From positions 1-13,613 of the forward strand of contig JAHIRX010000019.1 in assembly GCA_018818485.1 (NCBI GenBank): a stretch of 13,613 nucleotides of DNA. The letters run 5' to 3'. The notes below the pieces were generated by a model. The model saw only the letters and a program-made list of their open reading frames with translations, did no database searches and was not told the origin of the DNA. The stretch is from Patescibacteria group bacterium. GTDB taxonomy: Bacteria > Patescibacteriota > WWE3 > UBA101185 > UBA10185. The first letter of the stretch is position 1. Each line of letters begins with the position of its first letter. The position numbers were made by a program, and so were the translations under genes. This document shows, piece by piece, positions 12,988 to 13,613 of the stretch.

Positions 12988-13613
12988 ATGCCCGTGGTAG
13001 GTTTAAATATAGGAAAAAGAAACATTCGAGCTGTTGAGCTGGAGAGGAAAAGAGATAAGATAATACTCTCTAATTTTGGTGTTTTAAAAAATCCTAAGTT
13101 ATCTCTTAGTCCAAAGTCTAAAGAAGATGTAAAACTGATTTCTGGGGCTTTAGAGGACTTTGTGTCAGATACAAATTTTAGTACTTCAAATGTCGTTTTA
13201 GGTCTTAATGAAACCAATGTATTCATGAGAATAATTAGTCTTCCCATAATGAGTGAAAAAGAGCTTAAAAGCTCGATTAAGTACGAAGCAGAACAATATA
13301 TTCCCATACCATTAGATCAGGTTAACCTCTCATACCAAAAAGTTGAAAATGATCCTTCTGAAAAGGGAAAGATGAATGTTCAGATTGTTGCAGCAAGAAG
13401 AGACGTATTGGAAAAATATATCGAGATACTAAGAAAAGCAAGACTTGTTCCAAAAGCTATTGAACCAGAAACTATTGCATTAGGAAGAGTTCTTGGAGAT
13501 ACTCCTGAGGCTCCAACCGGAGCTATGATTTTGGATATGGGCTACTCAAATACGCTGATTATTGTTTGTTACGGTGGTTACGTGAGATTTACCCGTGCTA
13601 TACCTGTTGGCGG
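12988..13613 (+). CDS. pilM: PilM, actin-like ATPase of the type IV pilus platform (3' end outside window)
   Basis: The first 208 codons are present; the gene runs off the right edge. A weak AAGG precedes the ATG. The phosphate-1 region reads VVGLNIGKRNIRAVEL, where the usual Asp of 'G(L/I)DIG' is Asn7. ISLPIMSEKELKSSIKYEAEQYIPIPLDQV is the typical PilM 1C-subdomain signature. MILDMGYSNTLIIVCYGGYVRFTRAIPVGG is the phosphate-2 region, with its Asp conserved. PilM is cytoplasmic, binds nucleotide and the N-terminal tail of PilN, and links the PilN/PilO inner-membrane complex to the pilus motors. Its place after the minor pilins predicts pilN and pilO just beyond the window. Identification is confident; whether nucleotide binding is affected by Asn7 is not known. 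Confidence 0.93.
   Translation, partial: MPVVGLNIGKRNIRAVELERKRDKIILSNFGVLKNPKLSLSPKSKEDVKLISGALEDFVSDTNFSTSNVVLGLNETNVFMRIISLPIMSEKELKSSIKYEAEQYIPIPLDQVNLSYQKVENDPSEKGKMNVQIVAARRDVLEKYIEILRKARLVPKAIEPETIALGRVLGDTPEAPTGAMILDMGYSNTLIIVCYGGYVRFTRAIPVG

Noticed and set aside
12957..13307. Minus-strand open frame of 116 codons
   Set aside because: It lies opposite pilM, which has clear family motifs; the minus frame has no recognisable features.
1..13613. CRISPR arrays, tRNA genes, insertion sequences, sortase signals
   Set aside because: I saw no spaced direct repeats, cloverleaf sequences, transposase motifs or LPXTG-type endings.

Overview
The window is a visibly AT-rich bacterial segment dominated by a type IV pilus (T4P) locus. 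The standard bacterial code applies, because TGA ends several of the genes. Small tightly packed genes, several FTLIEL-type prepilins with an 'ARD..R..D' signature after the N-terminal helix, 'QKGQTL' PilX-like proteins, a Thr-Pro-linked lipoprotein and a pilM at the end all suggest a Candidate Phyla Radiation (Patescibacteria) genome, perhaps Microgenomates- or Katanobacteria-like. That placement is inference; no rRNA or other marker is present.

Left part (1-6755): two copies of a two-gene module. Each copy has a small single-pass membrane protein followed by a large secreted protein with a cysteine-rich N-terminal head and a conserved C-terminal beta-rich region. Copy A is a gene cut by the window edge (to 622) plus 657-2558. 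It ends at a terminator shared with a convergent lipoprotein gene (2612-3364, minus). Copy B is 3486-4193 plus 4190-5851, followed one base later by a PilX-like minor pilin (5853-6755). The large proteins are good candidates for PilY1-analogous pilus-tip or surface adhesins. In copy B the head is joined to the conserved part by an oligoproline hinge. It is encoded by four tandem CCCCCN hexamers, whose opposite strand is an ideal G-quadruplex sequence.

Middle part (6756-8647): a minus-strand cassette. It holds a radical-SAM-type SPASM domain without its catalytic barrel (8074-8538), a transglutaminase-like protein with an irregular start (7451-7963) and an unrecognised small protein (6920-7384). 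Two of the three look broken or rearranged at their 5' ends, and a 13-bp hairpin lies between the first two.

Right part (8648-13613): a plus-strand pilus operon behind a good sigma70-type promoter (TTGATA-17-TATACT) and a near-perfect Shine-Dalgarno. It runs: four pilins (8648, 9188, 9631, 10142), a GspH/FimT-like minor pilin (10658), PilV-like (11166), PilW/PulJ-like (11645), PilX/GspK-like (12176), then pilM (12988, cut by the window end). Short gaps and overlaps indicate co-transcription and translational coupling. The order H-V-W-X-M matches conventional T4P assembly clusters: minor pilins prime and cap the fibre, and PilM links the inner-membrane platform to the cytoplasmic motor. No tRNA, rRNA, CRISPR array, insertion sequence or recognisable riboswitch was found.
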